Origin: Martelella limonii
Lineage (GTDB): Bacteria; Pseudomonadota; Alphaproteobacteria; Rhizobiales; Rhizobiaceae
Direction of reading: 5' to 3'
DNA length: 64,000 nucleotides
NCBI RefSeq assembly: GCF_013344475.1
Contig: NZ_JABUOU010000003.1
Location: forward strand, 124,001 to 188,000
Part shown: positions 1-9,803 of the stretch, piece by piece
How the letters are laid out: every line of letters starts with the position of its first letter
Numbering within the stretch: position 1 is the stretch's first letter
The notes under the pieces: generated by a model
What the model was told of the DNA's origin: nothing
The model's database searches: none
The model's input: the letters and a program-made list of their open reading frames with translations, nothing else
Program-made: the position numbers and the translations under genes

Positions 1-1292
1 ACAGGCCGCTCAACCTCAACGTCAAGGGCAAGCTGCCGATGCAGGTCGCCTCGGCGATCGCGGCAAATTCCGGCTTCGCCATCACCGGCAGCGCCAATGT
101 CGACGCCACGATCGGCGGCACGATCACGAGCCCGTCCTATTCGGGCGATGTCAGCGTCGCCATCGACTCGCTGACCGATATCCGCCGTAACATCTCGCTC
201 AACAATATCGACGGCGGGGTGACGCTCTCCGGCAATCAGCTGGTCGTCAACGGCCTGACCGGCAGGCTTGCCGCGGGCGGCACAGTGACAATCAACGGCA
301 CGATCGGTCTCAGCGGCGGATATCCGGCCTCACTCACGATTGTCGCCGACAATGCCGTCATCAATGACGGTCAGATGCTGACGACCACGGCGAACGGCAC
401 GCTGACGGTCGATGGGCCGTTGCTCTCCCGGCCGCTGCTGGCCGGAAAGCTCACGCTTGCGCGCACAGCAATCGTCATTCCCGACCGTCTGCCGGCGTCG
501 ATCTCGCAGATCGATATCGTGCATGAGGATGCTTCGAAGGCCGTGCTCCGTCAGGCCGAAATCCTCGCGCCTCAGCAGGCGAGCGGCGCGCAGACGACGC
601 TTGCGCTCGACCTCACCATCGAAGCCCCGAACGCGATCTTCGTGCGCGGCCGTGGCGTTGACGCCGAACTCGGCGGCACGGTGCGCATCACCGGCACCAC
701 CCAGGACCCGATCGTGAGCGGCGGTTTCGATCTGGTGCGCGGCCGGCTTTCGATCCTCGGCCGCAGGCTGACCTTCACGCAGGGACGCATCACCTTTGGC
801 GGCGCGCTGATCCCGATGATCGACCTCAGAGCGGATACGAGCGCGGGCGGCACCGACGTCACTATTGCGCTTCAGGGCATCGCCAACGATCCGCAGGTGC
901 AGCTTTCCTCCTCGCCGCCCTTGCCGGATGATGAGATCCTTGCGCAGCTGCTGTTCAACCAGTCTTCCTCGCAGCTTTCCGCGCTGCAGATCGCCCAGTT
1001 GGCCGATGCCGTCATCCAGTTGACCGGCGGCACCGATCAGTCGCTGTTCGGCTCGATCCGGCAGGTGCTTGGCGTCGACAATCTTGATCTTTCGACCGAC
1101 TCTGAGGGCAATGCCTCCGTGAGTGTCGGCAAGTATCTCAACAACAATACCTATCTCGAGATCGAGCAGAGCCGCGACACCGGCACCAGAGCCAGCATCA
1201 ACATCGACATCGGCCGGAACTTCATCGTCAAGGGCTCCGCATCCACATCCGGAGAGACAACCGGCGGCATTTTCTACGAAAAGGAATACTGA
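1..1292 (+). CDS. tamB: TamB C-terminal part (translocation and assembly module), 5'-truncated
   Basis: The reading frame is open from the left edge of the window, so this is the 3' part of a longer gene (about 429 codons seen). TamB is an inner-membrane-anchored protein that spans the periplasm and works with the BamA-like TamA in outer-membrane protein or lipid transport. The visible part is beta-rich and repetitive (many short G/T/I/V strands) and ends in the conserved DUF490/TamB domain, including the LPDDEILAQLLF segment and a C-terminal GIFYEKEY. Full-length TamB proteins usually exceed 1000 residues, so most of the gene lies upstream. The call rests on fold-like composition and the conserved C-terminus. 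Confidence 0.9.
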   Translation, partial: RPLNLNVKGKLPMQVASAIAANSGFAITGSANVDATIGGTITSPSYSGDVSVAIDSLTDIRRNISLNNIDGGVTLSGNQLVVNGLTGRLAAGGTVTINGTIGLSGGYPASLTIVADNAVINDGQMLTTTANGTLTVDGPLLSRPLLAGKLTLARTAIVIPDRLPASISQIDIVHEDASKAVLRQAEILAPQQASGAQTTLALDLTIEAPNAIFVRGRGVDAELGGTVRITGTTQDPIVSGGFDLVRGRLSILGRRLTFTQGRITFGGALIPMIDLRADTSAGGTDVTIALQGIANDPQVQLSSSPPLPDDEILAQLLFNQSSSQLSALQIAQLADAVIQLTGGTDQSLFGSIRQVLGVDNLDLSTDSEGNASVSVGKYLNNNTYLEIEQSRDTGTRASINIDIGRNFIVKGSASTSGETTGGIFYEKEY

Positions 1293-1380
1293 TCGCCCGC
1301 GGCAACGCGGTTGATATTGTGGCGAGAACATGGCAAGCGGAAGGACGAGTCCCGGGTCGGCCGACAGAGGAGACACGCCC

Positions 1381-2520
1381 TTGACCATCGAACACGGCTC
1401 GGTTGAGACGCGCCGGTCCCTTGCATCACTTGCAAAGCGTGAACGGGTGCTCGGGGTCGCAATCCTCTCCAGCATCGCGGCGATGCTGTTCGAAGACAGC
1501 CTGTTTCACGGCATGGACAACCCGCTGAAACTTGGGTTCGTGCTCGTCTGGCTGTTCGTGGTGATCCTCGCAGCGGCGATTGGCGTTGTGCGCCATGCCG
1601 AGAAGATTTCGGAACGCCTGGGAGAGCCCTTCGGCACCCTGGTGCTGACCCTTTCGATCACCGGCATCGAGGTAATGAGCATCACCGCCGTGATGCTGAA
1701 CGGCGCGAACAACCCGGCGCTGGTGCGCGATACGCTGATGTCGGTGGTGATGATCATCATGGGCGGCATGCTGGGGATTTCGCTTTTGCTCGGCGCGCTG
1801 CGCCACCGCGAACTGAGCTTCAACCTGCAAGGGGCAAACGCCTATCTCGGAGTGATCATTCCGCTTGCCGCCTTCAGCCTTCTGCTTCCGAATGTAAGCC
1901 TCGCAACCGAGGGACCGACGCTCAGCACGCTGCAGAAGGTGATGGTCGGCACGATGGCGGCAGGCCTCTATATCATCTTCCTGATGATGCAGATGGGCCG
2001 CCACCGCGGCTATTTTGCCCAGCCCGAGGAAGACGACGCTGCACCTGAAGACCATCACAAGCCGATAGGCTCGATCTGGCTCCATGTGGCGCTTCTGTTC
2101 GCCTACATTCTGCCCGTCGTCTATCTTGTCGAACAGCTCGCAAGACCCGTCGACTACATCATCGAGACCATGGGTGCGCCGGGCATGATCGGCGGCGTGC
2201 TGATGGCCATCATGGTCACCACGCCCGAAGGCATTGGCGGGGTGCGGGCAGCCCTCGACAAGCGGCTGCAGTCATCGGTGAACATCTTTCTCGGTTCCGT
2301 GCTCGCCACGATCGGACTGACCGTTCCGATCATGCTTGTCGTGTCGAGTGCGCTGGGCCTCGACCTGCAACTTGGCCTTGCTCCCCTCGACGCCATGATG
2401 CTGGTGCTGATGCTGGCCGTCAGCATCGTCACCTTTGCCAGCGGCCGCACCAATCTGTTGCAGGGCGCCGTGCACTTTCTGCTGTTCATAGCCTTCCTTC
2501 TGCTGATCTATCGCGGTTGA
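1381..2520 (+). CDS. chaA: ChaA-type calcium/sodium:proton antiporter
   Basis: Inner-membrane cation/proton exchanger of the CaCA superfamily, close to E. coli ChaA along its length. Recognisable family segments are HAEKISERLGEPFGTLVL, an acidic cytoplasmic loop (EEDDAAPEDHH) between the two halves, TTPEGIGGVRAAL, and GSVLATIGLTVP near the end; about ten hydrophobic segments are visible. I chose the TTG at 1381 because GAGGAG sits 8 bases upstream; an in-frame ATG at 1330 would add 17 residues but has no ribosome-binding site. The stop overlaps the region just before the next gene, suggesting co-transcription with the receptor-like channel protein. Likely role: Ca2+/Na+/K+ efflux and pH homeostasis. 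Confidence 0.88.
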   Translation: MTIEHGSVETRRSLASLAKRERVLGVAILSSIAAMLFEDSLFHGMDNPLKLGFVLVWLFVVILAAAIGVVRHAEKISERLGEPFGTLVLTLSITGIEVMSITAVMLNGANNPALVRDTLMSVVMIIMGGMLGISLLLGALRHRELSFNLQGANAYLGVIIPLAAFSLLLPNVSLATEGPTLSTLQKVMVGTMAAGLYIIFLMMQMGRHRGYFAQPEEDDAAPEDHHKPIGSIWLHVALLFAYILPVVYLVEQLARPVDYIIETMGAPGMIGGVLMAIMVTTPEGIGGVRAALDKRLQSSVNIFLGSVLATIGLTVPIMLVVSSALGLDLQLGLAPLDAMMLVLMLAVSIVTFASGRTNLLQGAVHFLLFIAFLLLIYRG

Positions 2521-2534
2521 ATCGAAAGGACGTC

Positions 2535-3662
2535 ATGCCCAGAACACGCAAAAGACCGATCGCCCTCGTCCATGGCTTCCTGCTTGCGCTTCTCATTCTG
2601 GGTTTTGGCGGCGCCCTTTCAAGCCCCGTCAGCGCACAGCAACAGGACGTCGCGCCGCGCACGGTAACCGTCGGCTACCGCATCCTGCCGCCCTTCGTCA
2701 CCAAGGACAGCGAAGGCAATCTCGGCGGCATGGCCGTCGATCTCTGGCGCGAGATCGAGGCAGGTTTCAACGTCGCGCCGACCATGGTGGAATTCGAGAC
2801 GGTGGCTGACATGCTGGCAGCAACGGCCGCGCGCGAACTCGACGTGGCGATCGGGGCGATTTCGATTACCGAAGAGCGTGCGGAGCGGGTCGACTTCACC
2901 CAGCCCTGGTTTGATTCCGGGCTCAGGATCATGGTCGATGACCGAAGCTCCTCCTCGCTCGCCAATATCTGGAACGGGCTCGCTGAGGCCGGCTATCTGC
3001 GCTATTACGCCTGGCTCCTGGTCTTCATCCTGATTGCAACCGTCGGCCTGACCCTGTTCGACCGGCGTTTCGACAAGACCTTCACGCGGCGCTGGCCCGA
3101 CGGCATCGCGGAAAGCTTTTATGCCGTGATGCTGGTGGCAACACGCGGGAGCCTTCCCAGCCGGTCGAAGCTCTTTGGCTGGTACGGCAAGATCTTCTCG
3201 GCCTTCTGGCTGGTCATTGGCATTGCCATCGTCGCCTACATAACCTCATCGGTCACCAGCGTGATGACGAGTATCGCGATCACCGGCAACATCACCGGCC
3301 CGGAGGATCTGCCCGGCCGCACCGTCGGCGTGTTCCGCGGCTCGACGGCGGAAACCCGGATGCGCCGCAACGGCGTTGCCTTCGCAACCTATACCGACAT
3401 GGATCAGGCTGTTGAAGCGCTGAGGGCAGCGGATATTGATGCCATCGTCGGCGACGCGCCGGTTCTCGAATATTACAAGGCGCAGCACCCGGACCTGGGT
3501 CTTGATGTGGTGGGCAGGATCTTCGCGCCCGACAAGTTCGGCTTCGCGCTTCCCTATGGTCAGGACACGCTGATCTACCCGATCACAGTCCGGCTGCTGT
3601 CGCTGCAGGAGGATGGGATCGTGCGTGCGCTCGCCCAGCAATATTTCGGGGATGAGCGCTAA
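2535..3662 (+). CDS. Glutamate-receptor-like protein: split periplasmic binding domain with ion-channel domain
   Basis: 375 aa with a signal peptide (cleavage probably after PVSA). A family-3 solute-binding domain starts at about residue 30 ([10 protein letters not shown]) and is interrupted at about residues 150-250 by a hydrophobic module with two membrane spans and a re-entrant segment. The second lobe of the binding domain follows ([19 protein letters not shown]). This is the architecture of prokaryotic ionotropic glutamate receptors such as GluR0. The pore segment reads VATRGSLPS and lacks the potassium-filter TVGYG, so ion selectivity is unknown. ATG 2535 has AAGGA 4 bases upstream. It follows chaA by 14 bases, so a ligand-gated channel and a cation antiporter may act together. 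Confidence 0.8.
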   Translation: MPRTRKRPIALVHGFLLALLILGFGGALSSPVSAQQQDVAPRTVTVGYRILPPFVTKDSEGNLGGMAVDLWREIEAGFNVAPTMVEFETVADMLAATAARELDVAIGAISITEERAERVDFTQPWFDSGLRIMVDDRSSSSLANIWNGLAEAGYLRYYAWLLVFILIATVGLTLFDRRFDKTFTRRWPDGIAESFYAVMLVATRGSLPSRSKLFGWYGKIFSAFWLVIGIAIVAYITSSVTSVMTSIAITGNITGPEDLPGRTVGVFRGSTAETRMRRNGVAFATYTDMDQAVEALRAADIDAIVGDAPVLEYYKAQHPDLGLDVVGRIFAPDKFGFALPYGQDTLIYPITVRLLSLQEDGIVRALAQQYFGDER

Positions 3663-3828
3663 CGCCCTCGCCGCGTCTCGCCTGCGGCGCAGGCACAGCC
3701 GCCTTTCCGCAGCCGCGCCGCGGGTTGAAATCTTGGCGCTCATACCCCACTTCCGTAATGGAAGGCATTTCCCGCGCACGCGCGTTTCAGCGGTGTCGCA
3801 TTTCACGATTTTTATTCAGGAGATTATC

Positions 3829-4710
3829 ATGGCTGACAAGATCGCCGATAAGGCCGGCACGTTTTCGATCGGTGGCACACTCACCGTCAACCGGCTTGGT
3901 TTTGGCGCGATGCGGATTACCGGCAAGGGCATCTGGGGCGAACCCGCCGACCGTGACGGCGCGCTCGAAACGTTGAAGCGCCTGCCGGAACTGGGTGTCG
4001 ACTTCATCGACACTGCCGACAGCTACGGCCCGGATGTCTCCGAATGGTTGATCAAGGAAGCGCTTCATCCCTATGGCGACGTCAAGATCGCCACCAAGGG
4101 TGGGCTCACCCGCGTTGGACCCGATGTCTGGCTGCCGGTCGGTCGGCCGGAATATCTGCGTCAGCAGGTGCATAAGAGCCTGCGCAATCTCGGCGTCGAA
4201 CAGCTGGACCTCTGGCAGCTTCACCGCATCGATTCCAAGGTCCCGCAGGACGAGCAGTTCGGCGCGATCCGCGAATTTCTCGATGAAGGGCTGATTGCCC
4301 ATGCCGGCCTCTCGGAGGTTTCGGTTGACGAGATCCAGGCGGCAAGCAAGGTCTTCAAGGTCGCGACCGTCCAGAACCGCTATAATCTGGTCGATCGCAC
4401 CAGCGAGGATGTTCTGGACTATTGTGCTGAAAACGGTATCGGCTTCATTCCGTGGCATCCGCTCGCAGCCGGCGAACTTGCAAGCTCCGGTTCGCTTCTG
4501 GACGAGATTGCCAAGAAGCACGACGCCGCGCCAAGCCAGATCGCGCTTGCCTGGGTTCTGAAGCGCAGCCCGGTGATGATGCCGATCCCCGGAACTTCCA
4601 AGGTCAAGCATCTGGAGGAGAACCTCTCCGCTGCCTCGATCGCGCTTTCGGACGATGAATTCGCCGCACTCGACGAAGAGGGCAAGAAGGCCTTCGCCAA
4701 GGCCGCCTGA
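3829..4710 (+). CDS. Aldo/keto reductase family oxidoreductase
   Basis: 293-aa NADPH-dependent reductase with a TIM-barrel fold. The family signature GFGAMRITG, the Asp/Tyr pair in [10 protein letters not shown], the Lys in KIATKGGL and the His in LWQLHRID together make up the AKR catalytic tetrad. The C-terminal cofactor region reads [19 protein letters not shown] 3829 is preceded by AGGAG; longer in-frame extensions lack a ribosome-binding site. A second, different aldo/keto reductase gene follows 71 bases later. The substrate cannot be deduced. Confidence 0.87.
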   Translation: MADKIADKAGTFSIGGTLTVNRLGFGAMRITGKGIWGEPADRDGALETLKRLPELGVDFIDTADSYGPDVSEWLIKEALHPYGDVKIATKGGLTRVGPDVWLPVGRPEYLRQQVHKSLRNLGVEQLDLWQLHRIDSKVPQDEQFGAIREFLDEGLIAHAGLSEVSVDEIQAASKVFKVATVQNRYNLVDRTSEDVLDYCAENGIGFIPWHPLAAGELASSGSLLDEIAKKHDAAPSQIALAWVLKRSPVMMPIPGTSKVKHLEENLSAASIALSDDEFAALDEEGKKAFAKAA

Positions 4711-4781
4711 TTCCCGCCCTTTCACCGCCGGCCTTCCGGGCCGGCGGCACAAAGCCCTGAAGGAAACAGGAGTTCGATCCC

Positions 4782-5762
4782 ATGGACTATATCAAGCTTG
4801 GCCGCACCGGCCTCGACGTCTCCCGCCTCTGCCTCGGCTGCATGACCTATGGCGAGCCCGACAAGGGGCCGCACCCATGGTCGCTCACGGAAGAAACAAG
4901 CCGACCCTTCATCCGCAAGGCGATCGAGGACGGCATCAACTTCTTCGACACGGCCAACGTCTATTCCGCCGGAACGTCGGAAGAGATCGTCGGACGGGCG
5001 CTCAAGGACTTTGCCCGGCGCGAGGAAATCGTGCTTGCCACGAAGGTCCATGGCCGCATGCATGACGGGCCGAACGGCGCGGGCCTCTCGCGCAAGGCGA
5101 TCATGCAGGAAATCGACAACTCGCTGCGCCGGCTCGGCACCGATTATGTCGACCTCTACCAGATCCACCGCTTTGATTACGACGTTCCGATCGAAGAAAC
5201 GCTGGAAGCGCTCAACGATGTGGTGAAGGCCGGCAAGGCGCGCTATATCGGCGCCTCCTCCATGCATGCCTGGCAGTTTGCCACCATGCTCGCCACCCAG
5301 AAGGCGAATGGCTGGGCGCGGTTCGTCACGATGCAGAACTACGTCAACCTGCTTTACCGCGAGGAAGAGCGCGAAATGCTGCCGCTCTGCGAAGCCGAAG
5401 GCGTCGGCGTCATTCCCTGGAGCCCGATGGCGCGCGGGCGGCTGACGCGGCCCTTCGACACCGAGACCAACCGCACCGAGACCGATGCCTTCGGAAAGAC
5501 GCTCTTCGCCGAAACCGAGCATGCCGACCGCAAGGTGGTGGAAGCCGTCGAAGCGATTGCCAAGGAGCGCGGCGTGCCGATGGCGCAGATTGCGCTTGCC
5601 TGGGTTCTGGCGAAGAAGCCGGTTTCCGCGCCGATCATCGGCGCCTCCAAGCCGCATCATCTCGACGACGCTCTCGGGGCGCTGACGCTGGAGCTCAGCG
5701 ATGACGAGATTGCGCGGCTTGAAGCCCCCTATATCCCGCACCGGGTGATGGGCTTCAAATAG
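4782..5762 (+). CDS. yajO: YajO-like aldo/keto reductase
   Basis: 326 aa, closely similar over its whole length to E. coli YajO, as shown by VSRLCLGCMTYGEPD, the Asp/Tyr tetrad residues in NFFDTANVYS, the Lys of VLATKVH, the His in YQIHRFDYD, the long shared segment around EALNDVVKAGKARY, and the C-terminal PHRVMGFK. YajO has been linked to 1-deoxyxylulose 5-phosphate formation and general carbonyl reduction. The gene follows the first AKR in the same direction with its own AGGA site (AAGGAAACAGGAG region), so the two probably share a transcript. The precise substrate here is an inference. Confidence 0.87.
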   Translation: MDYIKLGRTGLDVSRLCLGCMTYGEPDKGPHPWSLTEETSRPFIRKAIEDGINFFDTANVYSAGTSEEIVGRALKDFARREEIVLATKVHGRMHDGPNGAGLSRKAIMQEIDNSLRRLGTDYVDLYQIHRFDYDVPIEETLEALNDVVKAGKARYIGASSMHAWQFATMLATQKANGWARFVTMQNYVNLLYREEEREMLPLCEAEGVGVIPWSPMARGRLTRPFDTETNRTETDAFGKTLFAETEHADRKVVEAVEAIAKERGVPMAQIALAWVLAKKPVSAPIIGASKPHHLDDALGALTLELSDDEIARLEAPYIPHRVMGFK

Positions 5763-6309
5763 GTCGAAAGGCCCTTCTCGCCACCGCGTCGAACGTCATG
5801 GAGCGGCATTGTCTTCCAGAAGGGCAAGGCCGCTCTGTCGCGTTCCGGGCACTAACGATCCAGCATCTTCCGCGATGCGACCCCGCGTCACCTGCTCTCG
5901 TGCCTTGAAGCAAGGCCATGCCGGCATCAAGTTTGCGTAAGGCGCGGTTCAAGCAACCTGAAACCATTTGCCGAAATCTCTGCGCCCGACGGTTGAGCCG
6001 CGGTCTATTTTCGTGTTAAGAGATTTTCCACCATTATATGTGCCCCTCGTTCGAGGGACACCGGCGGGAAGGCTTTGTTTCGGCACGGGGAGGGTGTCGG
6101 AACTCACCGGATGCGCGGAACGCTCTATCGTTCGCCTGTGCAACGGAAGCCCCCGCCACCTCTTTATCATGGGCCTCGTGCGTTTCGGTTTTGCCGCTCA
6201 TGAACGCCGCGTCGATGCGGCCTTGCCTCCCAGAAGCTTCACAGCGGTGGCCCCGCCACCGCATCTTTCAGGCACTCCTGCCTGATGGCGACTTATCGGA
6301 GGAGATAAC
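5763..6309. other. Intergenic region upstream of the sugar ABC operon
   Basis: 547 bases with no convincing gene on either strand; short open frames lack family similarity and ribosome-binding sites. The ABC operon promoter probably lies here; a TATATG-like -10 near 6036-6041 is visible but no clear -35. No tRNA or strong terminator was seen. Confidence 0.4.
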
Positions 6310-7575
6310 ATGCACAAGACAGCGTTCATCCTGGCCACGCTGATGGCGACCACGGCCCTGCCCGCAACGGGCTATGCCGCCACCGAACTCACCATGTGGT
6401 ACCACGGCGCCGGCAACGAAACGGAATCGAATATCCTCAAGAACATCGTTTCCGATTTCAACGACAGCCAGGACGAATGGGAAGTGGTGCTCGAGAGCTT
6501 CCCGGAGAACTCCTACAATGATTCCGTGACGGCGGCGGCGCTTGCCGGCAACCTGCCGGACATCATCGACGTCGACGGCCCGATCATGCCGAACTGGGCC
6601 TGGTCCGGCTACATGCAGCCCCTGCCGATCGACAAGGCCAAGCTCGACGGCTTCCTGCCCGGCGCAATCGGCGAATGGGACGGCCAGATCTATTCCGTCG
6701 GCCTATGGGACGCGGCACTCGCGATGATGACGCGCCAGTCCTATCTGGACAAATACGACATCCGTAAGCCGACGCTGGAAGAGCCATGGACCGCCGAAGA
6801 ATTCGACGATATTCTCGTCAAGCTGAAGGATAGCGGCGATTTCGAATATCCGCTGAACCTCGGCATGGCGGATGCCGGCGAGTGGTACACCTATGCCTTC
6901 CTGCCCTTCCTGCAATCCTTTGGCGGCGATCTTGTCGACCGCGCGGATTACCAGACCGCAGAGGGCGTGCTGAACGGCGAGGCGGCGATCGCCTTTGGCG
7001 AATGGTGGCAGTCGCTGTTCGAGCGCGGTCTCGCACCGGGACCTTCGCAGGATCCGGCGGACCACCAGAACGGCTTCATCAACGGCGAATATGCGATCGA
7101 CTGGAACGGCAACTGGACGGCCCGCACCAAGCTCGACGCCTTCGATGATGTGGTCTTCCTGCCAGCGCCCGATTTCGGCGAAGGCTCGAAGATCGGCGCT
7201 GCCAGTTGGCAGCTTGGCATCTCGGAATCCTCCGAGCACCCGGATGGCGCTGCCGCCTTTATCGAATTCGCGATCCAGGACCAGTATCTGGCGGACTTCT
7301 CCAACGGCATCGGCCTCGTGCCCGCCACCCAGGCTGCCGCCGACATGTCGGACTTCTACAAAGAGGGCGCCCCGCTTGCCGTGTTCTACGGGCTTTCGGA
7401 TGCACAAGGCTCGCTGCGCCCCGTGACGCCGGGCTACGTCGTCGAGACCAGCGTGTTCCAGAAGGCGATCGCCGACATCGCCAATGGCGCGGATGTCGCC
7501 GATACGCTGGATGCGGCGGTGGACGAGATCGACACCGATATCGATCGCAACCAGGGCTATGGCCACGGTGGTTGA
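6310..7575 (+). CDS. Sugar ABC transporter substrate-binding protein (family 1)
   Basis: 421-aa periplasmic binding protein with a signal peptide (cleavage about after GYAA). It begins its mature part with ELTMWYHGAG, typical of the MalE/UgpB class of extracellular solute-binding proteins. Family features include the AALAGNLPDIIDVDGP segment, the acidic/aromatic sugar-contact regions, and FINGEYAIDWNGNW. It is the first gene of a four-gene importer, and an attenuator-like hairpin directly follows it, consistent with higher expression of the binding protein than of the membrane parts. ATG 6310 has GGAGG upstream. Probably imports an oligosaccharide or sugar derivative; the ligand is unknown. 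Confidence 0.9.
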   Translation: MHKTAFILATLMATTALPATGYAATELTMWYHGAGNETESNILKNIVSDFNDSQDEWEVVLESFPENSYNDSVTAAALAGNLPDIIDVDGPIMPNWAWSGYMQPLPIDKAKLDGFLPGAIGEWDGQIYSVGLWDAALAMMTRQSYLDKYDIRKPTLEEPWTAEEFDDILVKLKDSGDFEYPLNLGMADAGEWYTYAFLPFLQSFGGDLVDRADYQTAEGVLNGEAAIAFGEWWQSLFERGLAPGPSQDPADHQNGFINGEYAIDWNGNWTARTKLDAFDDVVFLPAPDFGEGSKIGAASWQLGISESSEHPDGAAAFIEFAIQDQYLADFSNGIGLVPATQAAADMSDFYKEGAPLAVFYGLSDAQGSLRPVTPGYVVETSVFQKAIADIANGADVADTLDAAVDEIDTDIDRNQGYGHGG

Positions 7576-7583
7576 GGGTACAA

Positions 7584-7612
7584 GGGGCTGGCTTCGGCCG
7601 GCCCCTTTGTTT
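7584..7612 (+). terminator. Attenuator/terminator hairpin after the binding-protein gene
   Basis: A 9-bp stem (7584-7592 with 7597-7605, one G-U) capped by a TTCG tetraloop and followed by a T-rich run. It lies between the binding-protein gene and its permeases, where partial termination would set a high binding protein to permease ratio. Confidence 0.75.
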
Positions 7613-7643
7613 TGTTTGGAGCGAGCATAAGCGTGAGGCACCC

Positions 7644-7783
7644 CCAATCTCCCCCCTTGAGGGGGAGATGTCGCGAAAGCGACAGAGAGGGGTACAGAGC
7701 ATAAGCCGCTGACGCCGTGCTCTCGGACAGGCTTCACCCCTCTCTGCCCTGCCGGGCATCTCCCCCTCAAGGGGGGAGATTGG
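7644..7783. repeat. Palindromic intergenic repeat (RIME-like element)
   Basis: Two 27-bp arms (7644-7670 and 7757-7783) are perfect reverse complements, and each arm is itself a hairpin (CTCCCCC...GGGGGAG). Inside them CAGAGAGGGGT recurs inverted, and 7671-7682 forms TCGC-GAAA-GCGA. This arrangement resembles the mosaic palindromic elements scattered through rhizobial genomes. It sits inside the ABC operon. Confidence 0.75.
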
Positions 7784-7836
7784 ATCATGGCCAATGTTCA
7801 GGCCTGCCACCAACCCCTCAATACGAGGACAGACAG

Positions 7837-8907
7837 ATGAGCCGGAAACTGACGGAAAACAATGGAGCGGGGTGGGCTTTCGCGGCACCCTCGACCCTGC
7901 TGATCGGCCTCTTCATCATCCTTCCGTTTTTCCTCGCGATCGCCTTTTCACTCACCGACCAGCGGCTGATCTCGCCGAACCCGACGCGCTATGTCGGCGC
8001 TGAGAACTACCGCGACCTGCTCGGCATCAACGTCATCAGGCTCGAACCCGAAGTGGGTGACGACGGACAGCTCGCCCGCGACAAGGATGGCAATCTCGAA
8101 TATCCCCGCGTCCGCTCCCTCACCCGCTCCGACGACTATCCGCAATATTTCGGCATGCGCGAATGGTTCCGGGTCCATGCCGGCAACACCGCCTATGTGG
8201 TGGTGGCGCGCGATGTCGTGTTCATGAAGGCGCTGGTCAACACCCTGATCTTCGTGGCGATCACGGCGCCCGTTCAGGCGGGGCTGGCACTGGGTCTGGC
8301 GCTTTTGATCAACCAGCGATTACGGGGCGTCAACGTGTTCCGCGCCGTGTTCTTCATGCCGGTGGTGGTGTCGATCGTGGTGGTCTCGCTGCTCTGGCGG
8401 TTCATCTATGACGGCAATGACGGTCTTTTGAACGCGCTTCTGTCGGGCATGACCTTCGGCATTTTCCAGCCGGTGGACTGGCTCGGAAACACCCACACCG
8501 CGCTCGGCTCGATTATCGCCATGTCGATCTGGCAGGCGGTCGGCTTTCATATGGTGATCTGGCTTGCGGGTCTGCAGACGATCCCGCCCACGCTCTACGA
8601 GGCAGCAGCCATCGAAGGCTCATCCAAATGGCAGACCTTCCGCTATGTCACCTGGCCGGGGCTTCGCAATACCGCCGTGCTAGTTCTGGTGGTGATCACC
8701 ATGCAGGCCTTTGCCGTCTTCGCCCAGATCGACGTGATGACCAAGGGCGGGCCCCTCGATTCGACGCAGACGCTGGTGTTCCAGGCGGTTGAGCGCGGCT
8801 ACGGCCGGCAGGATATTTCCGGCGGCTCGACCATCTCGGTCGTGCTGTTCGTGCTGGTTCTGGTGATCTCGCTTGCCCAGCGCTATTTCACGCGGGAGAG
8901 GAACTGA
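7837..8907 (+). CDS. Sugar ABC transporter permease (MalF/UgpA type)
   Basis: 356-aa inner-membrane permease with six or so spans. The cytoplasmic coupling EAA motif is clear (EAAAIEGSSKWQTF) near residue 255. Between the first and second spans lies an extra hydrophilic stretch of about 75 residues (residues 55-130) that would face the periplasm. ATG 7837 has GAGGA 8 bases upstream; longer in-frame starts would run into the palindromic repeat and are unlikely. The next permease begins 3 bases after its stop, so translation is coupled. It forms the channel with the next gene product. Confidence 0.9.
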   Translation: MSRKLTENNGAGWAFAAPSTLLIGLFIILPFFLAIAFSLTDQRLISPNPTRYVGAENYRDLLGINVIRLEPEVGDDGQLARDKDGNLEYPRVRSLTRSDDYPQYFGMREWFRVHAGNTAYVVVARDVVFMKALVNTLIFVAITAPVQAGLALGLALLINQRLRGVNVFRAVFFMPVVVSIVVVSLLWRFIYDGNDGLLNALLSGMTFGIFQPVDWLGNTHTALGSIIAMSIWQAVGFHMVIWLAGLQTIPPTLYEAAAIEGSSKWQTFRYVTWPGLRNTAVLVLVVITMQAFAVFAQIDVMTKGGPLDSTQTLVFQAVERGYGRQDISGGSTISVVLFVLVLVISLAQRYFTRERN

Positions 8908-8910
8908 GCC

Positions 8911-9792
8911 ATGGCCGCGATCTCAAACGACAATCACGGCCTGAGACTTGCCGTGCGCTATCTCGTCCTGGTGCTGGTGGCGCTTGTCTTCCTGCTGCCG
9001 CTCCTGTTCATGGTGATGTCCTCGCTGAAGCCGGACAGCCAGCTTCTGAACGACACCTCCTCGCTTCGTGCCTTCCTGCCCGTCGGCGACATCAGCCTCG
9101 AAAACTATGCGGGCGCCTTCCGCCGCGCGCCGATCGGCCTGTTCGTCTTCAATTCGGTGATGATCACCACGATCACGGTGCTGGCCTCGCTGTTTTTATG
9201 CTCGCTCGGGGCGTTCTCCTTCACCTTCGTCCGGTGGCGCGGCAATGGGGTGGTGCTGTCGATCCTGCTTGCCACGCTGATCATCCCGTTCGAGACCATC
9301 GCCATTCCGCTGCTGCTCTTTGTCTCACGCCTGCCCTGGATCAGCCTCGACGGGTTTTCGCTGGGCTGGCTCAACACCTACCGGGTGCAGATCATTCCCT
9401 GGATCGCCGATGCGCTGACGATCTTCCTGTTCGTCCAGTATTTCAAGGATCTCCCGCGCGAGCTGATCGAGGCGGCGCGTGCGGAAGGGGCGAGCTGGTG
9501 GCAGATCTACCGCCGGGTGGTGATGCCGCTTTCCGGCCCCGTGATCGCCACCGCCGCCATCCTGAAGGCGCTGAAGATGTACAATGAACAATATCTCTGG
9601 CCGCTGATCGTGGTGCAGGATGAAGCCCACCGGCCGATCATGGTCGGGCTTGGATACTTCTTCCAGCTCAACGTGCCGTGGGGCGAGGTCATGGCCTATC
9701 TTTCGCTGATCACCTTGCCGGTGCTGGTGTTCTATCTGGTGCTTCAACGCGCATTCATCGCATCGATCGCGTCAACCGGCGTAAAGGGCTGA
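8911..9792 (+). CDS. Sugar ABC transporter permease (MalG/UgpE type)
   Basis: 293-aa permease with six predicted spans. The EAA loop reads EAARAEGASWWQIYRRVVMP, the short MalG-type ending is present, and it pairs with the preceding MalF-type gene. It begins 3 bases after that gene and is followed 11 bases later by the ATPase gene. Its role is the second half of the transmembrane channel of a CUT1 sugar importer. Confidence 0.9.
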   Translation: MAAISNDNHGLRLAVRYLVLVLVALVFLLPLLFMVMSSLKPDSQLLNDTSSLRAFLPVGDISLENYAGAFRRAPIGLFVFNSVMITTITVLASLFLCSLGAFSFTFVRWRGNGVVLSILLATLIIPFETIAIPLLLFVSRLPWISLDGFSLGWLNTYRVQIIPWIADALTIFLFVQYFKDLPRELIEAARAEGASWWQIYRRVVMPLSGPVIATAAILKALKMYNEQYLWPLIVVQDEAHRPIMVGLGYFFQLNVPWGEVMAYLSLITLPVLVFYLVLQRAFIASIASTGVKG

Positions 9793-9803
9793 AGGAGAAA
9801 AAC

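Noticed and set aside
3613-3828. N-terminal extension of the first aldo/keto reductase
   Set aside because: The extension is arginine/serine-rich without conservation, while ATG 3829 has AGGAG and starts the family domain.
5949-6285. Possible small genes upstream of the sugar ABC operon
   Set aside because: Frames on both strands overlap heavily, lack ribosome-binding sites and have no family match.
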